Of a stretch of 64,000 bases of DNA, positions 36,291 through 47,780 are shown piece by piece. The DNA lies in assembly GCA_947095585.1 (NCBI GenBank), contig OX352763.1, positions 37,126,010-37,190,009 on the forward strand, in the 5' to 3' direction. The notes beneath the pieces are model-generated. The model searched no databases. It was not told the DNA's origin and worked only from the letters and a program-made list of their open reading frames with translations. The stretch's first letter is position 1. Each line of letters opens with the position of its first letter. A program made the translations under genes and the position numbers. This stretch comes from Nephrocerus scutellatus (taxonomy: Eukaryota; Arthropoda; Insecta; Diptera; Pipunculidae).

Positions 36291-36440
36291 CACCATAATG
36301 CGCATACAGTCCGCAGCATCAACAGCATAAGCTGCCACCCTCCTGCAACACTTAATCATCATTACCTACCGAAACACTGTACACACCTACACACTCAAAA
36401 AAGTGTCTCCTATACTCTCGTGATGCACTTTAGCAAGTAA

Positions 36441-36546
36441 GTGGCGGGGGCTTCTCATTTTGGAGCATTCGTTTTCCAACGTGCAAATAAGCAGAGCAGC
36501 AAAAAAGACAAAAACTAAAAAACGAAAACATTGAATACGCGGCGCG

Positions 36547-36587
<41 letters not shown>

Positions 36588-38144
36588 GATCGTCGTTTGT
36601 CTAGATTATCTAGAATAACGTCGAACAAACGAACGACCTTGCAAAGTTATGTGGTTGGTGGCAGTGGAGTGTGTATGGAACTACGAGTAGGTACCTACTC
36701 ATGGGAAGCATTCATAGTTAAGCGCTTGCTAGCCAGCCAGCCAGTCAGCTTGGCTAAATCGAGTGACGATTTATCCTGAAATGCAAGCACGACAGCAGAC
36801 GTGTCCTTCTTTTGCTGCCCATTATGTGTACAGGTGATGGTGAAGTGAAGTAAGGTGGGAATCTGTTAGAGAGATCAGTGGAGGCCTGATTGCCTGAGCA
36901 TGTTCATACGAACGAACTGTCTGCTGTACTGTGTGCAATGCGCCTCCAGAGCAAATACATCAACTACTGGTACGTCGTACTTCAATATATGGCAAACGGC
37001 AAAAATAAATTGTTTCGCTCGCTTCTTTAAAAGGAATACAAGTACGAGGGGATCTCCGAGCTATTGGTTCAGGTTCAGGTTCAGTTGCAGATACGCAATG
37101 ATATGCGGCACAAACAAGTACAAGTAGGTAGATCAACAAACGCCAGGGAGGTGAACTGATTGCGCGAGCGATCCGCTTTAACCATGCAATCATATGGGAA
37201 TAGACAACTAACCCACGAACGCTTTATGTCTATCGGTTTGGAAGACTGTCTGCGCAGCGAGTGTGTCCGACTGCTGCCTGCATGCCAGCCAGCCAGCAAG
37301 CGCCTGTTCCACTCAAGAGTCCAACCGGAGTCGTGCATTTAGGAATTGCTAAAAAAAAAGAAACAAAAGTGAGAGTAAACCAAGTTCGTTATTCAATGGT
37401 TGTCGGTCGGCCGGCCGACCAGTCTGGCTGTCTGTCTGTATACCTTCCAGACTGAATGCTAGAGTTAGTATAATGGGTATAAGCTAAGGTTAAGTAAACT
37501 TGAGCGTTTATCGTACTGGCACTTGCTTTAATACATACTTGGAATAGTTGCTTATGCTTTCCATCATCATCGGTCGTCTGTATGAAAAACAGCAGCAGCC
37601 ACAGGGAGATGGAGATGATTGGATGATGGCTGGGCAAAGTAATTGATTGAGATATTTTGCTCGAAGGATCGACATCGGCTCGACCAGACCAGGCCAGGCC
37701 AAGAGTCTATCCAACCAACTATTTTATTAATTCACAGCTATGAGAGTAATAAAATCGCAACTCATTTAATCGATGAAGTGCTGTAGGTACGAGCATAATC
37801 TTTTTTATCGTTGTTGTTTCCCTTTTCATGCGGTCTGATGTGGTGTGGTGTCGGACGTACGATGTAACACACAGCCAGGAATGTGCACTGATCCCTTTAT
37901 GTTATGTATGATGGGAATTTAAATTTGGCGCCACTCTAATTTCTTACCCTAAAAAAAAACTTTAAGATTTCTGACCTGAAATAACTGCTCTTCTTCCCTA
38001 CCATCAACCCGCAGTAAAAGTAATTCCTATCCTATCACTCCCCTTACTAATGAACTAAATCTCAACTGGAGACAATGGTTCGTATATACAAAAAGATGAG
38101 GTAAAGATTTACATGTTTCGGATACAAACCATTATGTGTATACA
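36441..38144. other. Repeat-poor island, function unknown
   Basis: Short (CAT)n, cagccagccagc and ggtcggccggccgacc-like runs. Open frames overlap on both strands with no recognisable protein. Possible enhancer or non-coding exon DNA. Confidence 0.45.
36549..36588 (+). repeat. (CAT)n microsatellite
   Basis: Twelve to thirteen CAT units. Confidence 0.95.
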
Positions 38145-38835
38145 TCGACACACGCCACAAGCGTCGCACGCGTCACACTTGCACAAAATTTCAGATCTAT
38201 AGGACGTGTGAAAGTTGCTTAGAAAGGACCTAAAAAAAACACACATCACAAGCGCTACAATCGACTTGCGACACGTGTCACACGCGGGTGCACAAAAATG
38301 GCATATGACGGTGAGCTGCTCGCAAAATTTTAGCTCTCTAGGTTGTAAGGAAGGTGGTTAAAAAAACGTTGGGACCTATTTCAAAGATTAACCCATTTTA
38401 CACACATCATAAGCGACTTGCGACACGCGTCACACGCTTGTTCACAAAAATGGCCTATGCCGGTGAGCTACTCGCAAAATTTCAGCTCTCTACGTTGTGT
38501 GGAAGGTGGTTAACAAGGCCCTTAAAGAAGTCGAAAAAATTGGGTCTATTTCAAAGATTAGCCCATTTTACACGCATCACACGCGTAACACGTCACACTA
38601 CGAGACTAAGCTACTGAAAAAATTTCAAATTCTAGAACGTGGGGTCCATTTGAAATATTAACCCACGTTCCACAGCATTACACGCGCCACACGCGACTTG
38701 CAATCTCAGAAATGGCAGATGACACTGTTCTGCTTCCAAAGCTCCCTCTTTTTGCAGCTCTCTAGGTCGTAGGAAAGTTGGTAAAAAGAACCTCAAAGAA
38801 GTAAAAAAAAACAGACAGACACACAAAGTCAAGAT
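38145..38835 (+). repeat. Family B minisatellite element, longest copy
   Basis: About five diverged units of 140-150 bp. Each has a block close to aaaatttcagctctctagg, then gtggaaggtggttaa, an A-rich stretch and CACACGCG/CGACACG motifs (unit starts near 38178, 38318, 38470, 38615 and 38750). Ends with acagacagacacacaaagtc, equivalent to the terminus at 31075. Confidence 0.75.
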
Positions 38836-39059
38836 CGATCTCCAGTGCCATTTCAAAAGCTCGATGTAAGCCAGTGTTTGCTTTGATATGCAAAAAGATG
38901 AGAAAACGATTGCTTAGCTTACATGAATGAATGTGAATTAAGAAAATACAATAACTTTTCTGCTCTATAAAGGAGACGCGGGGAATCACATATACTATGG
39001 AGCAGACACTGCGACCTAAAAGATCTATTGTATCTTATGGTGTAATTACTCTAAGAGAC

Positions 39060-41380
39060 GTACTACCTCCCTAGTGAAGGATAGTAGCAGAATCTCTCAA
39101 CTCCGCTGTCAAGAAAATTTCATTCGCAGAGAATGTGCTCGGATGACTCAACATCTTCTAAGCAGAACCTACATTCTTTCTCCGAGCCCACACTCCTCTC
39201 CATAAGTAAGATTAGTTCTGGAACAGACCTCAATGGCATGAACCTCCACCTGAAAAACCGTGAAACTTTTTCCCATTGGTATCGAGACTTTGGTGTTGGG
39301 GTCCAAAGACACCAGCTCCAATTCCAGTTTCCATCTTCGATCCATCTGTCAACCAGACCAGACGTCTAGCCTCCAGTGCAAATACACCGTTGAACAACTT
39401 AACCGGTCCAATATGTTTACCTCAAATAATCTGCCGAAACAGTGCTCCCTGACCATAATGTCGAGGATTGTGCAGAACATGCCTCTTTCAGGAATTGAGT
39501 CCAGAATCTTCAGGTGTCCCACATAGTCCCGCGATTGTCCAGTATTCTAGTTACAGCTTAATAGCGCATCTAGCACCAGTCTTCCTAATGAAGATTTGCA
39601 AGGATGAAAGCCAAACAACAGCTTCTAATGCAGTCGTAGGGCAGGTGCGCATGACATCCATTATACCTATAGACAGGCAATTCTTTGTAGCTTATGAAGC
39701 TTAGTTGCCGTTGTCCGTTCAAGATTTTTCGGCCACCAAACGATAGCCGCATACGTGATAAAAGGGTTTCACCATCATTGTTTACATCCAATGTAACATC
39801 CATCGTAGGATTTAGACCTCAAGTTCTGCCGTAGAGGCATCTACTGGCCCACAAGGCCCTAGTGGCGCCTTCAATGGCGGACTTGATATGAGAATTCTAG
39901 TTTAGCCGTTTATCAAGGATAACACCGAGATATTTAACCTCACTGGAATAATCTAACGTGGTGCCTTTGATGATGATAGGTCACAAATCGACCAGTCTTC
40001 TTTTCGTGAAAGGCACTAGAACGGTTTTGCAAGGATTGATGGATAGTCCTTCTGTGCTGCACCATTCAAAAACGTGTAGTAAAGTACCTTGCATGACATC
40101 GATAGTCGCGAAGTGCTTACCACTAAATCGTCAAATCGTCCGCATAACCAATGGCGATGTAGCCTAATCTGTGAAGATCGACTAGAAGACTAGTGACCAC
40201 AGAAGGGGAGAAAGAACCTTGGAGACATCCCTTAACTGCAGTCACGGACACAGACACTCCTCCCGAGGAGGAAAGAATATCTCGACTTCAAGCATGGCCT
40301 TTATCCAATGATTGGTCGAGACTTCGATACCTCTGCTACTGATTGCACTTGAAATAGAGTCGTAGCCAGTGTTATCGAAAGCGCCATCAATATCGAGGAA
40401 GGCACACAGGGCCACTTTCTTGGAACGAAAAGTTTCTTCTATTTTATTTACAAGATAGTGAAGTGTGTGCTTTTGCCTTTCCTGTACGCAACCTGACTTG
40501 AATGCAGAGGGGTATACAATTCTAACCGGCCTCTAATATGAACATCAATAAGTCTCTTAATGGTTTTGAAGACAAATAATGTTAGACTTATAGGTCTGTA
40601 TGGTCACTAAATCTATTGCCTGGTTTGGGGATAAATATCACATTTACCTGTCTCTAGATAGTAGGAATGTACCCCCAGTTCTAGCTGGCTCTAAATAAAG
40701 CAATCATATCTGGTAGGATGATAACGATTGCCTTATGTAGAAGCGCTGTGCGACGTGTAAGTGCAATCGGCCTTTTTTAATAAACCTACAAAGTTTGTCT
40801 GATCTTTAACTAATGCCAAGTGGATTTGTGGCGCTACTGGCATTTCAACAATGTTTTTTTACGTCGTTTGGATCGTCTTAGTTCAGAGTTGTACTCCGTA
40901 AGGGCGAACATATATTCGTCCCAACTCTTCGTGCGTTTAGCAGCGTTGAAGAGTTTTCTAACTTTCTTCCTAAGCATGGCGAGATGGTCGTTCTAAGTTA
41001 CGCAAACTGGTTTTATGGACACAACTGTCATGATAGTAAGTAAGTAACACATCAGCCGTATTTTATTTGCCGAGGAACAACAACAATTGCATTGTCGAAT
41101 TCCTTCTTTGGAATTGTGAAAACCTGCTGTTTGGCTGGTTTTGGCTGGTTTTGACATTCGAATTCCGAACTCGCTCGGCAAATAAAATGCAGCTATCATT
41201 AAATTGGTACGCTGCCTCATCTAGATCCTTTGTCGACTCTATATGTGTGATAAGCATATCCAATTTAGAAATGACAAGTCACCGATACAGATTCCAGTCC
41301 GTAGACTTAGGATCGTATCTAGAAGAAGCATGCGTCAGTTTGCCGGTAATGTCAAACCGAATGTGCTGATGGTCTGACAG
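39060..41380 (-). mobile_element. Degenerate LINE with RT, RNase H and zinc-finger regions
   Basis: Reading the minus strand from 41380 down: LDEAAYQFNDSCILFAERV and RKKVRKLFNAAKRTKSWDEY (EN-RT linker), GCLQGSFSPSVVTSLLVD, GYADDLTI (YADD at 40135-40146), SSEVKYLGVILDKRLN (about 39930), LTDGSKMETGIGAGVFG (RNase H motif, about 39340) and CRFCLEDVESSEHILCE (C-terminal finger, about 39130). Order and RNase H indicate an I/LOA/R1-related LINE. Frames are broken in many places. It lies head-to-head with the LINE at 41790-43245. Confidence 0.82.
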
Positions 41381-41789
41381 CGAGGCTTCGTCGATGCGAT
41401 CCTCATGCGATACTCATGTTCATAAACCGAAACTGTTAAACAACTATGACGAGTAACGTCAATAGTAAAGGATTCTACTCAAGAAATGTGAATTTAAACA
41501 ATCGCAGGTACTAATGAAGGACGTCATTTTAATGTTGCTTTAACATATGAAGGCTATGTCATAGAGATATGTTTCGGACAACTAAAGCAACATTTTCCAT
41601 GCAATATAAAGTTCGAGTGACTGTTCACTTTGGTACGTTCTATTGAACATTCCCTTCACCACAAGGTGTACACAATGGTGGTATTCCAAATTCCCACACA
41701 TTAAAGGTGCTTTGAACAAAGTCAACACATCTGCGATTACGGATGCACTCTTGACTTTGAGGGTGGACGACTCGCTTGGTGAATTGATT

Positions 41790-43245
41790 AATCTTCTGCT
41801 CATAAGTAGGATTATTAATTCAAAGCTGGGGTGTCGTCCTGTCCCCTCTTCTATGGAACTTAGCGGTGAATGAGCTGCTGGTATGCCTAAGAGGTGAGGG
41901 CTGCAGAGTAATCGCTTATGCGGATGACGTTGCTATTGCCTTCTCAGGAAAATACCCGAATACCTTAATCCTGCAAAATGCTCTCAAAAAGCTAACTTGC
42001 TGGGCAGATCGCTGTGGTTTAGGTGTAAATCCACACAAAACTGAGCTTGTCCTATTCACCAGGAAATATAAAAGTTCCACTTATTGAAAAAGGTATAAGC
42101 TTAACATTATCTGATAGAGCCAAGTATTTGGGTCTTATTTGGGACAGAAATCTGAGCTGGAAACCTAACCTACAAAGAGTTCGTAAAGCCACAGTGGCAC
42201 TCTTCTCATGCAAAAAAGCCATTGGTAGCAGATGGGGTCTTCAACCCCATATAACCCATTGGCTATATACAGCGGTAGTAAGAACTACTCTTCTATACGG
42301 TGTGACTGTATGTTGGACTGCCATGAATAAGAAAGTAAACTTTGACAAATTAAGCAAAGTCCAAAGATCAGTTAGTCTATGTACGAGCGGAGCACTTCGT
42401 ACAACCCCCTCCGCCGCATTGGACATTCTGTTCGACCTTACACCACTCGACATTACAGGCAAGTAGCTGCTAGTCCGGCTATTCGCCCTAATGCTATCTC
42501 CCAGTGGACAAGAAATCAAATCGGTCACTCCTCTATCCTGAATTTATTCAGGATGCCAGACAACATAGACTACACCATTCCGCAACTCCATTTCAACAAA
42601 AACTTCCAGCTCACCTTTCCCTCCAGATCATTCTAGGACGAAGACGCTTACCTGGAAGATGAAACTATTCATTTTTGCACATACGGGTCAAAAACTGATG
42701 ATAGAGTCGGCTAAAAGCAGCCTATCTTTCCGTCTTCCAAATCACTGTAGTGTTTTCCAGGCTGAGATTATGGCAATTAGTGAAGCCTTATCTTGGCTGA
42801 AGAGAAACGCCAAGCTGCACTGAAATCCCTGAAATCAATCTCCACAATTTTAATTTTAGTCCTTCACTGCCGTTCATCTCTCGTGGAGATGGCGGAGCAG
42901 TTCAATATCCACCTGTCTTTTCCGGGTAACTGTATGGCTGATGAGCTCGCCAAGCAAGGAACTACACTACCCTTCTTACCTGAATATGGTTCCATAGGCT
43001 ACATGTAAATTCTTGATAAAGGGGAATGCTAGTGTAAAACCTAACTGTAGGTGGTCAAACGGTACAACTTGCATAGGGACAAAGCAGATATGGCTGGATC
43101 CGAAACGCTCCAAGTGTTTGGTCTCTTACAAAAGATCGCACATCGGTGCTATTGTAGGTATCATAACTGGACACTGTCTCATAGGCAAGCATACATCACA
43201 AATAAATTATATGAAGAGCTTTAAGATCGATCTCACATTCGTTAA
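41790..43245 (+). mobile_element. LINE remnant: RT and RNase H half
   Basis: Plus-strand pieces: MNELLVCLRGEGCRVIAYAD with YADD at 41917-41928, GLGVNPHKTELVLFTRKYK, SDRAKYLGLIWDRNLSWKP, GLQPHITHWLYTAVVRTTLL, GALRTTPSAALDILFDLTPL, then after frameshifts TYGSKTDDRVG and VFQAEIMAI (RNase H), GNCMADELAKQGT, and a C-terminal TKQIWLDPKRSKCL...GIITGHCLIGKH. The catalytic YADD is intact but the element lacks its 5' half and has several frameshifts. Same broad type as the fragment at 2290-2572. Confidence 0.85.
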
Positions 43246-44764
43246 GTGATGAAGATCTAATTTTTCAACTCTGCTGAATCGATCTCACTATAAGAGTTTG
43301 AATCTCAGAAATCCTGCTCGATTTGCATATAACCCAATGTGTCTGGCAACCTCTCAATTTAATTTAAAAAAAAAGATAGTCCGATCTTTTGTAGAGGCAT
43401 TTTATGAAAATAACATAATTGTAATGCCACTTTGCAATGAAAAGCTATGGAGAGAGGAAGAGATATGAAATTACATGCTACGGCTCTGCAGCATCACTGA
43501 TCATCACGATTTTTGCAAATTACGGAGAACAGAGAGACGACTGTGCAAGAAGTGGTTTTAAGTGTCTATTTAATTTTATATAATTAATATTTAAAAATTA
43601 TTTTGCGCCATAATTATTGATCAGCTGTGACGTTGTAAATTGATTTGCGAGTACCACAATTGGCCAACCCATTCAACAATTTAATCAATACGAAGAAGCT
43701 GACTATCATAATTGGCCAATTCAATGGTATACCCGTTTATTATCAGGAACGGTAGTGGAGTATTTTTACATTATGACTGGAGATATATGTGTTTTAGTTG
43801 AGAGTCCGGTTACATAATTTCATTCAATTCACATCACTTCATTAATTGCCTTCTTAAAAAAAACTGATTCACAGAAAAAGTTTCAGTTCTCTTTAAGCCA
43901 AAAAAGACGAAAAACAAAACCAAAAGCTAACAATCTCTTCCTGAATTCCTTCTTTTATTTGCTTCTACATTTCATGACTTATGATGTCCACTGTCATCCT
44001 CGTCAGCATCCTGAGCATCACCATAATCCCATAATCATCATTATCATTATCAGCTATAACGATAACAATTTATTATGTAGATACATTTTTTTTTGTTGAA
44101 TTTCGCATTTAAATTTACTTTCGAAAAACAAATCATACTCTGCCCGGCAAAATAAAAACGAATCCAAAGGTTCCGACTGTTGCAGCACACAGCATTAATG
44201 AAAAGCAGCAATTAAGACCAAAAAAATACCCAAGGGTAGTCATGATAATTAGTTTGGGAATTTATGTTCGTTATAGTGTTGCCTTGTGTGGTGGGGATAT
44301 ATGATGGGATGCATCTCGTTTGTTATTTTTTTTCATTCGATATTTTCCTTTTTTTTTGTTGCTTCATATCAAGGAAATAATTTAGAAGATAAAAATCAGA
44401 GAAGGTGGATACGGCGTCGATCTCATGCGGTGAAGAAATCGCGTTACAATTTGGCAATGATTTAAAAAGAGGAAAGTAAAGATGCAAAAAATGTATAAAA
44501 AAAAAGATCAACACATGGAGAGAGACAAAAAATTAACTCGAAAAGAGGGACACGATATTTTTTTTTCTTGCTCCACTGGGCGATAACAATCAATGAAACC
44601 CAATATCTTGGCCAAAATTCGTAGCCAATCGATTTGGGATGAGGGCTGCCGGCCCAGATATTTGGTTGGAGGAAACTTTACGACAAACTACGGCTTTGAC
44701 AACTTTAAAATTACAAATCTATTATTTTAATAAAGAAATAAAAAAAACAAAAACACAAACCAAT
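43246..44764. other. CycD intron downstream of the exon
   Basis: AT-rich with a short run of tcatcatta/atcat units at 44010-44060. No further coding similarity; the next cyclin-box exon was looked for on the minus strand and not found. Confidence 0.6.
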
Positions 44765-44772
44765 GTACTCAC
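44765..44772 (-). other. CycD: CycD splice donor
   Basis: On the minus strand the exon ends GAT TTA ATT and is followed by gtgagtac, a strong 5' splice site. Similarity to cyclin D stops exactly here. Confidence 0.9.
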
Positions 44773-44994
44773 AATTAAATCGTGCTTATAAATACTATTG
44801 TCGGTGTAGAAAACTAAAAGCTCCGCCGATAGTGCTCGGCAGCTGGGCTCCCGCAGTTTGGATGCCAGCAGCAGGCATGCGGCAGCTAAAATTTGTAACT
44901 GCGTTTTCCTCACAGATTTTGTCGACAGATATCTGTCCATATAGTTGAGGGCCAGAAGGACGACCTCTTCTTGGCATTTCTGTTCAGCACAGAC
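44773..44994 (-). CDS. CycD: Cyclin D, internal exon (cyclin box)
   Basis: Cyclin D is the G1 cyclin that activates Cdk4/6 and drives growth and G1 progression. This exon encodes 74 residues, from VCAEQKCQEEV through LALNYMDRYLS, KTQLQILAAACLLLASKLREP and YTDNSIYKHDLI. These are hallmark stretches of the N-terminal cyclin box; the LALNYMDR and ASKLREP segments are diagnostic of D-type cyclins and, as I recall it, the piece is nearly identical to Drosophila CycD. On the minus strand the acceptor (ttatttgcag) precedes GTC and the donor (gtgagtac) follows ATT, so the exon is 222 bp and phase 0 at both ends. The frame beyond the splice sites loses all similarity. The preceding exon (ending near RKIVAEWM) and the following one (starting near KWELYVL) were not found in the window, so the flanking introns must be very long. 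No stop or frameshift is present; the exon looks functional. Confidence 0.95.
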
Positions 44995-45019
44995 CTGCAA
45001 ATAACGAACGAAACAAAAC
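44995..45019 (-). other. CycD: CycD splice acceptor
   Basis: Read on the minus strand, a T-rich tract leads into ttatttgcag immediately before the GTC TGT codons of the cyclin-box exon. This is a consensus 3' splice site and fixes the exon start. Confidence 0.9.
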
Positions 45020-45584
45020 AAACAAAAATTAAAAATTAAATAACAAATAATAAACTAAAAGAAAGAATATTTAAATAAATATAACTCAAATTTAGATCAA
45101 CTGTGAAAAAATTATGAAATTAATTAAATGAGAAAACATAATACGAAACATGGAACTAAAATAAAGGAAAGACAACGTAAATTTTTGAGGAAAAAAAAAC
45201 AACTCATAAAAATTAAAAAATTTGATCCAAGTTTTGTAATTGATTGATGTATCTCAGATGTGTGCAAAGTTTAAATAAAAGTGGGTTAATTTTTTTCAAA
45301 TACTTATATGAGAGCCCATCAAAACCTGGGGCGTTATACTATCCAAATCTTAATAAAAATGATTGTCATCGGAGGATACACATGTGTGCAAAGTTTGAAT
45401 AAAATCGGGCTTTAGGAAGTCAATTAAAAATTGATCACAAGATTTCGCCAGCAAGCCTCAAACAAACAAAGAGGCACGCGAAGTTATTATAGAGGATTTT
45501 AAAGCCGCGCACATCCCTGATAAAAGTGAAACTGTAATCTTTTTACGCCAGCATTGTAATAATTTGGCATCTTAGGGAAAAACC
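45020..45584. other. CycD intron upstream of the exon
   Basis: A-rich. Contains a phrase gtgtgcaaagttt-aataaaa(t/g)(c/t)ggg twice (45257 and 45383), suggesting a small repeat. No coding sequence. Confidence 0.55.
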
Positions 45585-47140
45585 AGATATAAATAGATAG
45601 ATAGATAGATAGATATGTAGATAGATAGATAAATCATAGACAAAAAAATGACAGATGAATAAAGACCAATAGATATCGGTAGACACAGATAGATATATAA
45701 ATAGCTATAGATAAATAAAAGATATATAAATGTCATCATGGATAGATAAATAACAGATAGATTAATGGTAGAAAGATAAATTATAGATAAGTAGATAAAA
45801 TGATATCTCATATATAGATAAATAGATGATAGAAAAATCAATTATAGAAAGATAACTGATAGATAAATATTTCGTAAACAGATAAATGATAGATACATAA
45901 AAAACAAATAAAAGATATATAAATGACATCATGGATAGATAAATAATAGATAGATAAAAGGTAAATAGATAAGTAGACAAAAGGATATATTATATACAGA
46001 AAGATGATAGAAAAATAAATTATAGAAAGGTAAGTGATAGATAAATAATTCAAAGACAGATAAATGATAGATATATAAAAGACATATAATTAATAGATAG
46101 ATAAATAACAGATATAATATATGATATAGATAAATGAAAGAAAAATAAATTATAGAAAGATAAGTGACAGATTAATAATTCATAGCTAGATAAATGATAG
46201 ATATATAAAAGACATATAATTAATAGATAGATAAATAACAGATATGATATATGATAGATAGATCAATGATAGAAAAATAGATTATAGAAAGATAAGTGAC
46301 AGATTAATAATTCATAGCCAGATAAATGATATATATATAAAAGACATATAATGAAGAGATATATAGATAACAGAAAAGATATATGATAGATAGATAAATG
46401 ATAGAAAAATAGATGGAAAACTAGATTATAAAAAGATAAGTGATATATAAATAATTCATAGACAGATAAATGATAGATATATAAGACATATAATTAATAG
46501 ATAGATAAATAACAGATAAGATATATGATAGATATATAAAAGACATATAAGATATAATAGATAGATAAATAACAGATAAGATATATGATAGATAGATCAA
46601 TGATAGAAAAATAGATTATAGCTAGATAAGTGACAGATTAATAATTCATAGCCAGATAAATGATAGATATAAAAAGAGATATAATTAATAGATAGATAAA
46701 TAACAGATAAGATATATGATAGAAAGATCAATGATAGAAAAATAGATTATAGAAAGATAAGTGACAGATTAATAATTCATAGCCAGATAAATGATATATA
46801 TATAAAAGACATATAATTAAGAGATATATAGATAACAGAAAAGATATATGATAGATAGATAAATGATAGAAAAATAGATGGAAAACTAGATTATAAAAAG
46901 ATAAGTGATATATAAATAATTCATAGACAGATAAATGATAGATATATAAGACATATAATTAATAGATAGATAAATAACAGATAAGATATATGATAGATAG
47001 ATAAATGATAGAAAAATTAATTATAGAAAGATAAGTGACAGATTTATAATTCATAGACAGATAAATGATAGATATAAAAAGAAATATAATTAATAGATAG
47101 ATAAATAACAGATAAGATATATGATATATAGGTTAATGGT
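45585..47140 (+). repeat. GATA-rich array with ~130-bp higher-order unit
   Basis: Built from gatagataaatgatagat-like pieces. A landmark, aattcatag followed by c/a and agataaatgatag, recurs near 46047, 46177, 46308, 46451, 46641, 46770, 46918 and 47048, giving a common spacing of 129-131 bp with some longer steps. It starts with a plain (GATA)n run at 45595-45630. No gene content. It lies about 0.6 kb upstream of the CycD exon in transcription direction. Confidence 0.9.
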
Positions 47141-47326
47141 AGTAAACCCTATTGAGGACCCCTTATAAATTTCAAACGAGCCAGTAATGATTGCAATGCT
47201 CATCTTCGGCGAGTCCAATCCGCCCACGACCAAAATGGAGGCAAAAAACACTACAATGTCGCAAAGATAGTTAACATATTGGGTCATTCGTGAAAAGAAT
47301 AAAAAATCGTCGGTTTCAACGCTCAT
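47140..47326 (-). other. Unrecognised coding-like segment
   Basis: Minus-strand frame from an ATG at 47326 reads MSVETDDFLFFSRMTQYVNY, then CDIVVFFASILVVGGLDSP and KMSIAIITGSFEIYKG before running into the GATA array. One hydrophobic segment and ordinary codon use make it look like a real protein piece, but I cannot name a family. It could be a gene fragment or part of an unidentified mobile element. Confidence 0.3.
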
Positions 47327-47379
47327 TTATAATGACATTCCAGCTGTCAGCTCTAGGGAAAAGACCATCTGTTTGCTGC

Positions 47380-47645
47380 GCATTAAGCAGCTACCTCCAC
47401 GCTTCCAGATTGTGTATTGGGCCTTAATGGGACAGATTTACATTCGTACTCGTGCAGTTGCCAGAGTTTTTAATGATCTCAACGCTCACAAATGCGCTGG
47501 GCTAGATGCTATTTCCCAATTAGTTCTAAAGAGGTGTTCTTTAAAGCTGAAGTTACCATTGCGTTTTCTTCTGGACTCTTTCCGAGAAGTTGGAAATTTT
47601 GGATGGTCCCATCTGAAACGTCAACAGTGTTGCTCCAAAAGGTAT
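47380..47645 (+). mobile_element. Short LINE reverse transcriptase fragment
   Basis: Reads RVFNDLNAHKCAGLDAISQL, VLKRCSLKLKLPLRFLLDSF and REVGNFG..W, the N-terminal RT block (LxxNKAxGPDGIPxxVLK...). About 85 residues survive; it may extend in a shifted frame to about 47780. Borders the GATA array on its left. Confidence 0.65.
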
Positions 47646-47780
47646 AATTAAGGAAAAACGTAGAAATACGTGCTTTTAATGTGCTGGAGAATAACTTTTT
47701 GAACGCAGTATATTTATTCTTCGCATACAGGCCAACCATTTTACTCCCAAAATACTTTCCACTCAAAAAATCACGTCTTA

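Noticed and set aside
39060..43245. Large inverted repeat formed by the two opposing LINEs
   Set aside because: The two LINEs belong to different families (GYADDLTI versus AYADDVAI with different flanks) and do not match each other at the nucleotide level.
45572..46053. Minus-strand frames rich in Tyr-Leu-Ser-Ile
   Set aside because: Translations of the GATA array.
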